A stretch of DNA of 64,000 nucleotides from Deltaproteobacteria bacterium (lineage in GTDB: Bacteria > UBA10199 > JADFYH01). The stretch covers positions 32,222-96,221 of the forward strand of contig JADFYH010000007.1 in NCBI GenBank assembly GCA_015233135.1, written 5' to 3'. Below the pieces are notes generated by a model. That model was not told where the DNA came from. It did not search any database and was given only the letters and a program-made list of their open reading frames with translations. This document shows, piece by piece, positions 34,610-42,841 of this stretch; the stretch's first letter is position 1; the number at the start of each line of letters is the position of its first letter. Made by a program: the position numbers and the translations under genes.

Positions 34610-34627
34610 TGTGACAATTGTGTGAAG
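34610..34627 (-). promoter_or_regulatory. Candidate PhoB box upstream of the porin gene
   Basis: On the minus strand CTTCACACAATTGTCACA: two TCACA-type half repeats with 11-nt periodicity (TTCACA and GTCACA), as in PhoB boxes. It lies 62 nt before the porin ATG. The remaining upstream stretch, 34628-34820, shows nothing recognisable. Confidence 0.55.
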
Positions 34628-34820
34628 GAGAAAAGAAATTTAAGGCCCCTTCTCAAGATTTCCGAGAAATAACCGTATCAACCCATTGAGATGAACCTTC
34701 ATCATTCAAAGCTAAAACAATAGAAAAAAAAAGTGGATTCCGAAAAAACGACAGAAGGCTCCAGTTCAAGTCATGAGCAGCAAACAAGCCCAGCAGTGAA
34801 TAGTTATGTGGCCTAAGTAT

Positions 34821-35264
34821 TCATGAACAACTAATTTCGTTTGAAAGTTCATTCTGATCGTTGGCTTGATAAGGAAAATGCTCCGCTAATTTTGCTCCAC
34901 ACTTGGCTATGCCGGCGACTAGACCTTCTACATATTTTTCTTCTTTAAAATTTTGTAGCACTTCATCGCGTATAATTTTCCAGAAATCGGAGGCAACTTT
35001 CTCGTGAATTCCACGATCTCCCAAGAGAGCAAATCGTTTATCTTTGAGAGAAAGAAAAAATAAGATCCCATTGCGCTCTGCGGTTTTGGTCATGCCTAGT
35101 TTTTCAAACACCCTCTTGGCCTCTTCAAAAGCATCGCTTTTTATTTTTCTTTCTAGATGGACACGAATTTCTCCAGATGTAAGCTTTTCAGCCTGCTCAA
35201 TGGCAGCAACTATCTGAGCCGATTCTTCTGGGCTGAAAAATTTTTTAGGCTCTTTGGATCTCAT
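34821..35264 (-). CDS. TPM-domain protein, soluble
   Basis: 147 residues of the TPM/TLP18.3 fold: SPEESAQIVAAIEQAEKLTS, GEIRVHLERK, NGILFFLSLKDKRFALLGD and FWKIIRDEVLQNFKEEKYVE are the family strands and helices. There is no signal peptide, unlike the upstream partner gene 35283-36005, and the last 15 residues are Asn/Ser-rich. Paired short and long TPM genes next to lemA are common in bacteria, where they are thought to act in membrane protein or envelope maintenance; the biochemical role is unsettled. Confidence 0.88.
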   Translation of the reverse strand: MRSKEPKKFFSPEESAQIVAAIEQAEKLTSGEIRVHLERKIKSDAFEEAKRVFEKLGMTKTAERNGILFFLSLKDKRFALLGDRGIHEKVASDFWKIIRDEVLQNFKEEKYVEGLVAGIAKCGAKLAEHFPYQANDQNELSNEISCS

Positions 35265-35282
35265 GGTTTCTCCTGAAAAATT

Positions 35283-36005
35283 TTACCAATCCCCACTTGC
35301 TCCCCCACCCCCAAAATCTCCACCCCCTCCACCGGAAAAGGAGTCATTGTCACTATTACCGCTCGACCCACCCCCTCCATAACCCCATCCACCTGGGAAA
35401 AAAGTAATGCCCCGACCTCGCCTCGTAAAAATAGAAAATAGAATAATCAGAAAAATAATTGTTCCTAAAGAAGGCATTCTTCTGGAAGAAGAGCTTCGAG
35501 GGCCTCGGCCCTTGTACTCTCCTCGAGTAGCAGCTTCAATGGCTTGAACTCCAGCCACAATCCCCGAAGAAAAATCCCGATTTTTAAAATAAGGGGCTAT
35601 TTCATTCTGGATAATCCGTTTTGCAAGCGCATCGGGCAAAGCCCCTTCCAGACCATATCCTACTTCGATTCTTATTTTGTGATCCTGGCTAAAAACAAGA
35701 AGCACGACTCCATTATTTTTTAATTTCTGACCCACTTTCCATTTTGCAGCCAGACGCTGAGAAAAATCTTCCAAACTTTCTCCTTCCAAAGAAGGAAAAG
35801 TGGCGACCATAATTTGGTTAGAAGTTTCGTCTTCAAAATGCTTGAGTTGCACTTCCAAATCTTGCCGTTTGGAAGCCTCAAACAAATTCGCATAGTCATT
35901 CACATAGGCTTGAGGAACCGGAATCTCCAAAGCCAGGGCAAGTGACGAAAGACAAATAAAGAAAATGAACGCAAAAAAAAGTTTTAATACCTGTTTATAA
36001 GACAT
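35283..36005 (-). CDS. Secreted TPM-domain protein with Gly-rich tail
   Basis: 240 residues: signal peptide (VLKLFFAFIFFICLSSLALA), TPM domain (about 28-160; YVNDYANLFE, QIMVATFPSLEGESLEDFSQ, IRIEVGYGLEGALPDALAK), a transmembrane helix (TIIFLIILFSIF) and a Gly/Ser tail ending SGGGGGDFGGGGASGDW. This is the classic YgcG-type architecture. LemA is encoded upstream, with a 180-bp palindrome in between; the shorter TPM gene is 18 nt downstream. Confidence 0.92.
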   Translation of the reverse strand: MSYKQVLKLFFAFIFFICLSSLALALEIPVPQAYVNDYANLFEASKRQDLEVQLKHFEDETSNQIMVATFPSLEGESLEDFSQRLAAKWKVGQKLKNNGVVLLVFSQDHKIRIEVGYGLEGALPDALAKRIIQNEIAPYFKNRDFSSGIVAGVQAIEAATRGEYKGRGPRSSSSRRMPSLGTIIFLIILFSIFTRRGRGITFFPGGWGYGGGGSSGNSDNDSFSGGGGGDFGGGGASGDW

Positions 36006-36013
36006 AATTAAAA

Positions 36014-36193
36014 TGAGGGGTCGGTGAGTTTTCTAAAAAAGTATTTGAGCAAAGTCCCCTCTCCCTTGAGGGGAGAGGGTTAGGGAGAGGGTGACCTTAA
36101 GTGCACTCGAGATCACCCTCCCCTTAATCCCCTCCCCTCGAGGGAGGGGAAAACCGCGGGATTACAATATTTTTTGAAAACCCCTACCCCTCA
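36014..36193. repeat. 180-bp imperfect palindrome between lemA and TPM genes
   Basis: Two inverted copies of a roughly 90-bp unit meet at GTGCAC (36101-36106); the axis is at 36103/36104. Each unit contains a GAGGGAGAGGG-family hairpin (CCCTCTCCCTTGAGGGGAGAGGG on the left, CCCCTCCCCTCGAGGGAGGGG on the right) and outer arms TGAGGGGT...TTTTC. It fills the whole gap, 8 nt from the TPM start and 1 nt from the lemA stop, so it resembles a head-to-head REP pair (BIME-like). Confidence 0.9.
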
Positions 36194-36194
36194 A

Positions 36195-36782
36195 CTAAAA
36201 TTTAACTTTGGGCGCCTTGTTTGCGCCTGCATCCGCTTGAAAGTAGGGCTTTGGCTGAAAACCTGACATCGAAGCCACAATAGAATCGGGAAAGGAGCCT
36301 ACTGTCTCATTGTATTCCTGAACTGCTTTTGTGAAGTTTCTTCGTTCCACGGCAATACGATTCTCGGTCCCTTCCAGCTGACTTTGAAGTTCCAAGAAAT
36401 TTTGATTGGCTTTCAAATCAGGATATTTTTCCACCACTACCATCAAACGACTTAAGGCCGAACTGAGCTCACCTTGAGTCTGTTGAAACTTTTGAAAACT
36501 CTGAGGATCATTCATCGCGCTTCCCGCTGAAACATTGGTCTGTGTAGCTTTTGCACGGGCTTCGACCACGGCTTGCAAGGTATCTTTTTCGTGTGCCGCA
36601 TAACCTTTGACGGTATTCACCAAATTGGGAATCAAATCCAACCGCCGTTGATACACATTCTCCACCTGAGACCAGGAAGATTTCACTGTCTGGTCCATTC
36701 TCACCAATTTATTTTTTATGGAAACAAAGCAGAGACCCGCAATCACTACTGCGGCGACTAAAATTAATAGTATTTTATTCAT
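36195..36782 (-). CDS. lemA: LemA family protein
   Basis: 195 residues from ATG 36782. N-terminal membrane anchor (ILLILVAAVVIAGLCFVS) and the LemA helical domain: NKLVRMDQTVKSSWSQVENV, YQRRLDLIPNLVNTVKGYA, ALSRLMVVVEKYPDLKANQN and FLELQSQLEGTENRIAVERR. Usually next to TPM genes as here, with unknown molecular function. The palindrome 36014-36193 begins immediately after its stop codon. A longer in-frame start (36866) would overlap the peptidase gene and lacks family residues. Confidence 0.93.
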   Translation of the reverse strand: MNKILLILVAAVVIAGLCFVSIKNKLVRMDQTVKSSWSQVENVYQRRLDLIPNLVNTVKGYAAHEKDTLQAVVEARAKATQTNVSAGSAMNDPQSFQKFQQTQGELSSALSRLMVVVEKYPDLKANQNFLELQSQLEGTENRIAVERRNFTKAVQEYNETVGSFPDSIVASMSGFQPKPYFQADAGANKAPKVKF

Positions 36783-36849
36783 GGAATACTCCTTACAAAT
36801 ATTCGCCCCACGGCGAATCGTTTGAATTCTTGGAAGAGATACTTGCCAG

Positions 36850-38556
36850 TTACAACAAATTTTCAATCTTCAATACCTGCTGTACCAAATCGGCCAGCAT
36901 ACCGTCTTCGAAAGGCAGCTTCAAATTGCCATGGGCAAAGAATTCTTTGAGAGGTTTGGTACCGCCGATTTTGCAGAGGCTGAGATAATTTTCTAGGGCC
37001 CTTTCTTTATTTTGTATACTCTGTACCCACAGCTGTAGTGCGCCGGTTAAGGCAATGGCGTAATCGATGTAATAGAAGGGATGTTTAAAGATGTGCAATT
37101 GACGCAACCAGCGGATGCGGCGCCAGGCGGTAGCACCTTCGTAATCCAGGTCTGGCAAGTAGGTTCTCTCTAATTCTTCCCAAACTTTTGCACGACCCTC
37201 GGCCCCTTGGGCATTGCCTGAATAAACGCGATGCTGAAATTCATCCACCATGGCAATGTAAGGTAAAAGCAAAATCGACTCGGCCAGATGAAATTTTTTG
37301 TAGCGAGCCGCATCGGTCGCATGAAAAAATTCTTCGTAGTAAGGATAGGCCAAAAATTCCATCCCCATCGAATGGACTTCACAGGCTTCTAGCGAAGGCC
37401 AGCGCAGTTCCATCAAATCGAGCGTCCGGCTTTCCCAGGCCTGGAAGGCATGGCCGGATTCATGCAGAACGGTGGTAATGTCACTGGCCTCCCCCACGCT
37501 GTTGAGAAAGATGTAAGGGACGCGATAGTCGGAAAGATCCGTACAAAAAGCACCGGGGGCCTTGCCATTGCGAGCTTCGAGGTCTAAGAGCTCGCAATCC
37601 ACCATCCTCTTAAAATGATTTCCGAGCACAGGCGACAGAGCGGAAAAAACTTTATGAGCGGCTGGAATTTGCTGAGGGATGGAAAGCTTTATTTTTTCGA
37701 CACGCCACTCGGGAAAAAACTCAGAGTCCCAGGCCTTACAAGTGGAAGCCGAAAGCATTTTGGCTTGCACGGCTCTAATTTTAGAAGCCAAAGGAACCAG
37801 CACTTTTTTAATTTGTTCCCGAAAGGCTGCAACTTCTTTGGGGCCATAATCCACGCGGCGCATGTGCTGATAGCCCAACAAGGTAAAATTGTCGTAACCC
37901 AGTTTTTTCCCCATGCCGTTGCGCAAACCCACGCACTCGTCATAAATCTTTTCCAAAGAATCTCGATTTTCCAAAAACCAATTTCCATATTGATGAAAGG
38001 CCTCTTTTCGCAAGGCCGCATCCGGCGAAGTAGCGAAACGACGATAATGGGCCAGTGGATATTTTTGTCCCCCCACTTCAAATTCAGCATTTCCGGTAAG
38101 CTTGGTGTAATCGTTCAGCAAATGATTCAACTGGGTTTCGGTTTCGATATTGGCTGGATTAAAAGAATCTTCCTGCAACTGCAGCATGTTAAAATATTGG
38201 ATACTGTATTTTTGCTCCAGCTCTTTTCGAAAAGGAGAATGGAGTATCTTTTGGCGAATGGGCGCCGAATGGGCTTTGTAGGGCGGCTCGATTTCTTCCT
38301 GCAAACGCTTCAGCTCGGCATCAATCGCTGTATCTTGAGTAAAACGATGAAAAGCCAAAGTGGCCTTTTCAAGATGAGTCTCGATATGAATTTTTACCTC
38401 ATTAAAATAAACCAGGGCAGCCTCCCAATCGTCTAGGGTTTTGGCGGCTTCAAACTGAGCCAAACTTTTTTTGAGCCAGACCTCAACATGGCTTTTTTGA
38501 AGGATTTGCTGTTGTTCTTTGAAAAATTTTGTGGGGTAGAGGGTGAGGTTTTTCAT
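36850..38556 (-). CDS. M3-family oligoendopeptidase
   Basis: A zinc peptidase of 568 residues that cleaves short peptides in the cytoplasm. The zinc site is TTVLHESGHAFQAWE (HExGH) followed about 25-30 residues later by the third ligand Glu in SLEACEVHSMGMEF. The length and the N-terminal helical lobe resemble oligoendopeptidase F relatives. It starts 3 nt before the end of the DUF2283 gene's stop, in the same direction, so both may be co-transcribed. Confidence 0.9.
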   Translation of the reverse strand: MKNLTLYPTKFFKEQQQILQKSHVEVWLKKSLAQFEAAKTLDDWEAALVYFNEVKIHIETHLEKATLAFHRFTQDTAIDAELKRLQEEIEPPYKAHSAPIRQKILHSPFRKELEQKYSIQYFNMLQLQEDSFNPANIETETQLNHLLNDYTKLTGNAEFEVGGQKYPLAHYRRFATSPDAALRKEAFHQYGNWFLENRDSLEKIYDECVGLRNGMGKKLGYDNFTLLGYQHMRRVDYGPKEVAAFREQIKKVLVPLASKIRAVQAKMLSASTCKAWDSEFFPEWRVEKIKLSIPQQIPAAHKVFSALSPVLGNHFKRMVDCELLDLEARNGKAPGAFCTDLSDYRVPYIFLNSVGEASDITTVLHESGHAFQAWESRTLDLMELRWPSLEACEVHSMGMEFLAYPYYEEFFHATDAARYKKFHLAESILLLPYIAMVDEFQHRVYSGNAQGAEGRAKVWEELERTYLPDLDYEGATAWRRIRWLRQLHIFKHPFYYIDYAIALTGALQLWVQSIQNKERALENYLSLCKIGGTKPLKEFFAHGNLKLPFEDGMLADLVQQVLKIENLL

Positions 38557-38559
38557 GGT

Positions 38560-38772
38560 TTAGAGAGAAACACTGTTCTCTTTGATCAGTTGATAATTAA
38601 TATTAAAATTCATTTCGCGCTGGTTTGCATGTTCAATAGTCATACTCACCACTTTACCCTCTTTATCTAAGTCAATCAGAACATTTTCATTCAACTCTTT
38701 AGAATCAACTATTTCGTGCTGGTTTAAAATAACCAGCAATGTATCGGTATCCGAAAAATATTTTAAATCCAT
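38560..38772 (-). CDS. DUF2283 family protein
   Basis: 70 residues: DLKYFSDTDTLLVILNQHEI, LNENVLIDLDKEGKVVSMTI and EHANQRE match the short DUF2283 beta-sheet proteins that usually follow a small DUF4258-like partner gene. Its ATG overlaps the end of the frameshifted upstream gene by 10 nt; AAGGGG upstream would be its ribosome site. These pairs look like toxin-antitoxin genes in arrangement, but no activity is established. Confidence 0.82.
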   Translation of the reverse strand: MDLKYFSDTDTLLVILNQHEIVDSKELNENVLIDLDKEGKVVSMTIEHANQREMNFNINYQLIKENSVSL

Positions 38773-39023
38773 AAAATAGACCCCTTTTTATTCCTTAAAA
38801 GATCGATCAAAAAAGCATTGTGAACAGTCTCATGATCTTCCAACAAAACAACCCCTAAATATCTATTATCCGCTTTCTCTATTTTCCCCCACATTCTCAA
38901 TCGATCATCTGCTTGAACTTCAATTTTAACAGGATTTTGAATAACAGACTCTATCCACTCTTGTTTAACCATTGCACGATCGGGCCTTGCTTTTGTAAAT
39001 AGAAAATATTGTGTATACTTCAT
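38763..39023 (-). CDS. DUF2283-partner protein with probable C-terminal frameshift
   Basis: 86 residues, homologous in pattern to short proteins that read RPDR..IKKEWIE..I.NP and end VHNAFFDRSFK. Here the end reads VHNAFLIDLLRNKK instead. Adding one T to the six-base A/T run at 38809-38814 restores VHNAFFDRSFKE and an earlier TAA, followed by a ribosome site for the DUF2283 gene. The present frame therefore probably results from one-base slippage in a homopolymer, or from a sequencing error. The start ATG forms an ATGA overlap with the upstream gene. Confidence 0.7.
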   Translation of the reverse strand: MKYTQYFLFTKARPDRAMVKQEWIESVIQNPVKIEVQADDRLRMWGKIEKADNRYLGVVLLEDHETVHNAFLIDLLRNKKGSILWI

Positions 39024-39499
39024 TTCAACTTTCCACCCAGATTCTGCATCTGTTCAAAACTCAAACCACATTGTTTTTGAACTTTTTGCAGCAAACTTTG
39101 TATTTGTTCTACCGATAAATTTTGTGTGTTTTGAGGCTTGGTCAGCTCCAGAATTAATTTTCGATCACTCTCGGGAAGTTGAGAATAGCAAACCATCACT
39201 TTATCCAGCTCATCCATAATTTTTAATTTTTCACCTTCGCTTAGATTCTGCGGTAAAAATTTGTCAACCATGTCCAGAGACTTTGCAGTTTTATAAATCC
39301 AGCTAACCATATCAGGACTGGTCATTTTATTTTTAATGAGCCCCTTGAAGTCGACCGTGAAGTAGAGAAAAGCCAGGGCGCCCACGCAAAGGAGAATGAA
39401 ACTAAAACAGCCGACTAAACACCCCGTAAAACAGCCACAACCACTGCTAGATTTCACTGGAGGATTTTGAAAGCCTTGAGGGTTTGGATTTTGCATCAT
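39020..39499 (-). CDS. Small membrane protein with Cys-rich N-terminus
   Basis: 159 residues, not recognised. The N-terminus is Pro/Asn-rich with GCGCFTGCLVGC, leading into a single transmembrane helix (FSFILLCVGALAFLYFTV). The remaining 100 residues are helical and soluble (SEGEKLKIMDELDKVMVCYS; LSVEQIQSLLQKVQKQCG). The stop overlaps the next ATG (ATGA), tying it to the DUF2283 pair. Confidence 0.6.
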   Translation of the reverse strand: MMQNPNPQGFQNPPVKSSSGCGCFTGCLVGCFSFILLCVGALAFLYFTVDFKGLIKNKMTSPDMVSWIYKTAKSLDMVDKFLPQNLSEGEKLKIMDELDKVMVCYSQLPESDRKLILELTKPQNTQNLSVEQIQSLLQKVQKQCGLSFEQMQNLGGKLK

Positions 39500-39549
39500 T
39501 GACTCCTATGACGAGTTTAGCAGTTTACAAGTCCACCAGTTCACCAAGA

Positions 39550-40194
39550 CTACTTCGGCACCTTCTCCCAATCTTTCAAAAACTGTTCAATGCCCCGATC
39601 GGTTAAAGGATGCGAAGCCAGTTGCTTAATGACGCTATAGGGAATAGTCGAAACATCCGCCCCCAGCAAAGCTGCGTCGCGTACGTGTACGGGGTTGCGG
39701 ATGGAAGCCACTAAAATTTTGGTTTCAAAATTGTAATTGTCATAAATCGTCCGAATATCTCCAATCAAATCCATTCCTACCTGGGACAAATCATCCAAAC
39801 GCCCCACGAAGGGGCTCACATAGGTGGCACCTGCTTTGGCGCAGAGCAAGGCCTGGGTGGCTGAGAAAACAAGCGTGACATTGGTCTTGATGCCTTCCTT
39901 GGCACAAGCCGCCACCGCTTTGATTCCGGTTAAGGTCATGGGAATTTTCACCACAATATTTTTGTGCATTTTCGCAAAATGGCAGGCCTCTTTCATCATA
40001 TTTTCAAAATCGAGACTGATCGTCTCGGCACTGATGGGGCCATCGACAATTTTACAGATCTCCAAAATGGTTTCGTCATAATTGCGACCGGTTTTTGCTG
40101 CCAGGCTTGGGTTGGTCGTCACTCCATCCACAAGTCCCATGGCATGACATTCACGAATTTCTTTTACATTCGCCGAATCGATAAAAAATTGCAT
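39550..40194 (-). CDS. tal: Transaldolase, small type
   Basis: Transfers dihydroxyacetone units in the non-oxidative pentose phosphate pathway, a cytoplasmic TIM barrel. 214 residues, the short TalC/FSA class. [13 protein letters not shown] and [13 protein letters not shown] form the substrate sites; the Schiff-base lysine is Lys83 in IVVKIPMT. Later motifs are [13 protein letters not shown] and [13 protein letters not shown]. Transaldolase or fructose-6-phosphate aldolase activity cannot be told apart by eye. The 50-nt gap downstream contains the GTTTAGCAGTTTAC string resembling repeat 1125-1210. Confidence 0.93.
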   Translation of the reverse strand: MQFFIDSANVKEIRECHAMGLVDGVTTNPSLAAKTGRNYDETILEICKIVDGPISAETISLDFENMMKEACHFAKMHKNIVVKIPMTLTGIKAVAACAKEGIKTNVTLVFSATQALLCAKAGATYVSPFVGRLDDLSQVGMDLIGDIRTIYDNYNFETKILVASIRNPVHVRDAALLGADVSTIPYSVIKQLASHPLTDRGIEQFLKDWEKVPK

Positions 40195-40206
40195 AGCCTC
40201 TCCTTT

Positions 40207-40455
40207 TTATTTCAAACATTTCTCATCACAAAAAAATTCAGACCCTCTTCGAAGGGCAATAGCAGTCGGATTAAAGGTTCCACAAGTGGGACATTTCTTC
40301 ATTTCATCAATCAAGGGAGCTTCTTGTTTTGCAGAAGGCCCCGCATAAGAATTCCTAAAACCTTGTCTTGGTTTCACAGGACCTTTGTTGCCGCTGTTGC
40401 CGCGAAACATCTTAAACAAGACATACAGACAAAAGATGAAAATTAAAAAACGCAT
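40207..40455 (-). CDS. PP0621-like zinc-ribbon membrane protein
   Basis: 82 residues: an N-terminal membrane segment (FLIFIFCLYVLFKMF), a Gly/Pro linker and two CxxC pairs, CPTCGTFNP and CDEKC at the end, which can bind zinc. The pattern (membrane helix, CxxCGxxxP, FFCxxxC) matches small PP0621-family proteins. It is located between folK and transaldolase, 8 nt after folK, same strand. Confidence 0.78.
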   Translation of the reverse strand: MRFLIFIFCLYVLFKMFRGNSGNKGPVKPRQGFRNSYAGPSAKQEAPLIDEMKKCPTCGTFNPTAIALRRGSEFFCDEKCLK

Positions 40456-40463
40456 CAGGCGTA

Positions 40464-40997
40464 CTAGCTACGATAAAAATTAAATAATGGAACTACTTTT
40501 TTTGAGTCTTTTAAATTCTTCAAAAGTAAATGGACACTCTGTCCTTTGAGGGGATGAATGAGATCAGGTGCGATTTCGCATAGGGGCTCGAGCACAAAAC
40601 GTCGATGATGAAGTTCGGGATGAGGAAGGATCAGAGTTTTACTTTTCAGAATTTCTTTGTCGAAAAAGAGAAGATCCAAATCGATGACCCGTGGGCCCCA
40701 TTTTTCACGCTCTTCTTCTGGCGACCTTCCCATCTTCTGTTCTATTTCTCTCAATAAATTTAAAAGCTCCGCGGCACCGAGCTGTGTTTTGAGCTTTAAA
40801 ACCCCATTCATAAACCAGGGGTTTTCTTTTTGGTTGGGTAAACTCAGGGGTTCCGTTTCGTATAGCAAAGACACCCGCAACAACTCACAAAGGGAGTGTT
40901 CATGAAGACGGTGAATCGCTTCCGCACAATTTTTGGCCTTGTCTCCCAAATTGGAACCGAAGGCAACATAGGCAATATGATCTTTAAATTCTTCCAT
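40464..40997 (-). CDS. folK: Folate precursor pyrophosphokinase (HPPK)
   Basis: 2-amino-4-hydroxy-6-hydroxymethyldihydropteridine pyrophosphokinase, which transfers pyrophosphate from ATP in folate synthesis. 177 residues with AYVAFGSNLGDKAKN, the ATP-binding loop, NPWFMNGVLKL, KMGRSPEEEREKWGPRVIDL with DLDLLFFD metal ligands, and LPHPELHHRRFVLEPLCEIA. Divergent from dapL across an 88-nt gap. Confidence 0.95.
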   Translation of the reverse strand: MEEFKDHIAYVAFGSNLGDKAKNCAEAIHRLHEHSLCELLRVSLLYETEPLSLPNQKENPWFMNGVLKLKTQLGAAELLNLLREIEQKMGRSPEEEREKWGPRVIDLDLLFFDKEILKSKTLILPHPELHHRRFVLEPLCEIAPDLIHPLKGQSVHLLLKNLKDSKKVVPLFNFYRS

Positions 40998-41050
40998 CTT
41001 AAGCTGACCCTAAAAGGAGTGGGCTTATAGGTCAATTGGGGAAAATGCAC

Positions 41051-41079
41051 TTGATCTTATTTTTTGGCTTTGACATTAA
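41051..41079 (+). promoter_or_regulatory. Candidate promoter for dapL
   Basis: TTGATC (41051-41056), 17-nt spacer, CATTAA (41074-41079), then 6 nt to ATG 41086. If real, the mRNA is leaderless; no ribosome site precedes the start. Confidence 0.35.
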
Positions 41080-41085
41080 AAAACC

Positions 41086-42327
41086 ATGGCGACTCTCAAT
41101 TCCAATTTTCTAAAACTCAAGGCCGGCTACCTCTTTCCTGAAATTGGCCGCCGTGTGAAGACCTTTCAGGATCAAAATCCAAACAAGAAAATCATTCGTT
41201 TGGGCATTGGCGATGTCGTGCTGCCTCTGGCTCCGGCTATCACCAAAGCGATGCAGAAGGCGGTCGAAGAGATGGGCTCTGCTCAAGGATTTCGCGGATA
41301 CGGGCCTGAACAAGGCTATCCGTTTCTGATTGAGGCCATTCTGGAAAATGATTTCAAGAGCAAAGGCGTTCAACTGAAGGTGAATGAAATCTTTGTTTCG
41401 GATGGATCCAAATGCGACACCGGAAATATCCAGGAAATTTTTGCGTTGGAAAACAAGATTGCCGTCACCGACCCCGTTTATCCGGTTTATGTCGATACCA
41501 ACGTTATGGCGGGACGCAGCGGTGCGATGCAGAAAAGCGGGCATTATGAAGGCATCGTTTACCTGCCCACCACCGTTGAAAACAACTTTAGCCCCCCCCT
41601 GCCCCAGGAAAAAGTGGAAATTATTTATCTTTGCTCCCCCAACAATCCTACGGGGGCCACACTTTCCAAAGAAGCGCTTGCTGCGTGGGTAAACTGGGCC
41701 AAGGCCAATGAAGCCATTATTTTGTTTGATGCTGCTTATGAGGCCTTTATTTCTGATCCAAACCTTCCCCATTCCATCTACGAAATTCCGGGGGCGCAAG
41801 AAGTGGCCATCGAATTTAGAAGTTTTTCCAAGACAGCCGGCTTCACCGGCACACGTTGCGCCTATACCGTAGTCCCCGAGGCGCTTAAGGTGAAAGACGA
41901 CCATGGCAACGCAGTCTCCGTTAATCCTTTGTGGAATCGGCGTCATTGCACCAAGTTCAATGGGGTGTCTTATCCCGTGCAACGCGCAGCAGAAGCCTGT
42001 TACAGCGTGGAGGGAAAACAGCAAATCCAAAAACAAATTTCCTATTACATGCACAATGCAAAACTCATTCGCGAAGGTTTGAGCAATTTGGGAATCGTAG
42101 TTTATGGTGGAATCAATGCCCCTTATATCTGGATGAAAACTCCCAGACAATTAGACTCCTGGAGTTTCTTTGATCAATTATTGAATGAAGCTTGCGTGGT
42201 CGGAACCCCTGGGTCAGGATTTGGTCCTGCCGGAGAAGGATATTTTAGACTGAGCGCCTTTGGCTTGAAGGAAAATATTGAAGAGGCTTTGAGTCGAATG
42301 GCTAAGATGAAGGAAAAGACAAACTGA
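41086..42327 (+). CDS. dapL: LL-diaminopimelate aminotransferase
   Basis: PLP enzyme converting tetrahydrodipicolinate directly to LL-diaminopimelate, for lysine and peptidoglycan. 413 residues of the DapL class: [20 protein letters not shown] at the start, [36 protein letters not shown], the PLP Lys249 in [16 protein letters not shown], and [11 protein letters not shown] near the end. No dapC/dapD-type genes appear nearby, in keeping with the shortcut pathway. A DoxX gene follows 11 nt downstream. Confidence 0.95.
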   Translation: MATLNSNFLKLKAGYLFPEIGRRVKTFQDQNPNKKIIRLGIGDVVLPLAPAITKAMQKAVEEMGSAQGFRGYGPEQGYPFLIEAILENDFKSKGVQLKVNEIFVSDGSKCDTGNIQEIFALENKIAVTDPVYPVYVDTNVMAGRSGAMQKSGHYEGIVYLPTTVENNFSPPLPQEKVEIIYLCSPNNPTGATLSKEALAAWVNWAKANEAIILFDAAYEAFISDPNLPHSIYEIPGAQEVAIEFRSFSKTAGFTGTRCAYTVVPEALKVKDDHGNAVSVNPLWNRRHCTKFNGVSYPVQRAAEACYSVEGKQQIQKQISYYMHNAKLIREGLSNLGIVVYGGINAPYIWMKTPRQLDSWSFFDQLLNEACVVGTPGSGFGPAGEGYFRLSAFGLKENIEEALSRMAKMKEKTN

Positions 42328-42338
42328 GGACTTCCATT

Positions 42339-42794
42339 ATGAAAAATCTCATCCAAAAAATCTGCAAAACCGAAGGAGGCTTGGGACTTCTTATCCTTCG
42401 ACTCGTACTCGGAGTAATCTTTTTCAAAGCGGGCACTGGAAAATTGTGGGGATGGTACGGAGGGCCCGGCATCCAGGGCGCTATTGGTTTTTTTATCAAA
42501 CTGGGAATTCCGGCCCCTGTTTTCCACGCCTATTTTGTGGGCTGTATCGAAGCCACAGGAGGAGTAGCCCTGATTTTGGGATTATTCACTCGGATTGTTT
42601 CCATCCCCTTAGCCATAACGATGATCGTCGCCATGCTCACCGCACACAAACCTATTGGAGGCGAAAAAATTTCCATGGCCTTTTATTATGTGTTGGTTAT
42701 TTTTGCAGCCCTTGCCGCCTTGATAGACCGCGGTGCAGGGGATGTTTCCCTCGACAAAAAAATCGGCTGTTGCGAAGGATGTAAAAAAACCTAG
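42339..42794 (+). CDS. DoxX family membrane protein
   Basis: 151 residues with four transmembrane helices: LLILRLVLGVIFFKAGTGKL, IEATGGVALILGLFTRIVSI, LAITMIVAMLTAH and FYYVLVIFAALAALI. Conserved Gly/Arg/Phe positions (RxxxGxxFxxxGxxKL) fit DoxX/DoxD. The C-terminal CCEGCK is unusual and could bind a metal or thiol. Likely co-transcribed with dapL, although no functional link is known. Confidence 0.9.
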   Translation: MKNLIQKICKTEGGLGLLILRLVLGVIFFKAGTGKLWGWYGGPGIQGAIGFFIKLGIPAPVFHAYFVGCIEATGGVALILGLFTRIVSIPLAITMIVAMLTAHKPIGGEKISMAFYYVLVIFAALAALIDRGAGDVSLDKKIGCCEGCKKT

Positions 42795-42841
42795 ACACCA
42801 GGGGTGCCCTAGCTTCTTTCCTAAATTCGACGATCTTGGGG

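Noticed and set aside
17811..36193. Possible CRISPR array from repeated G/C-rich hairpins
   Set aside because: Copies are scattered, not regularly spaced, and have no spacers; no cas genes are present.
41110..42150. 346-codon open frame antisense to dapL
   Set aside because: Shadow of dapL codon usage; no domain pattern or ribosome site.
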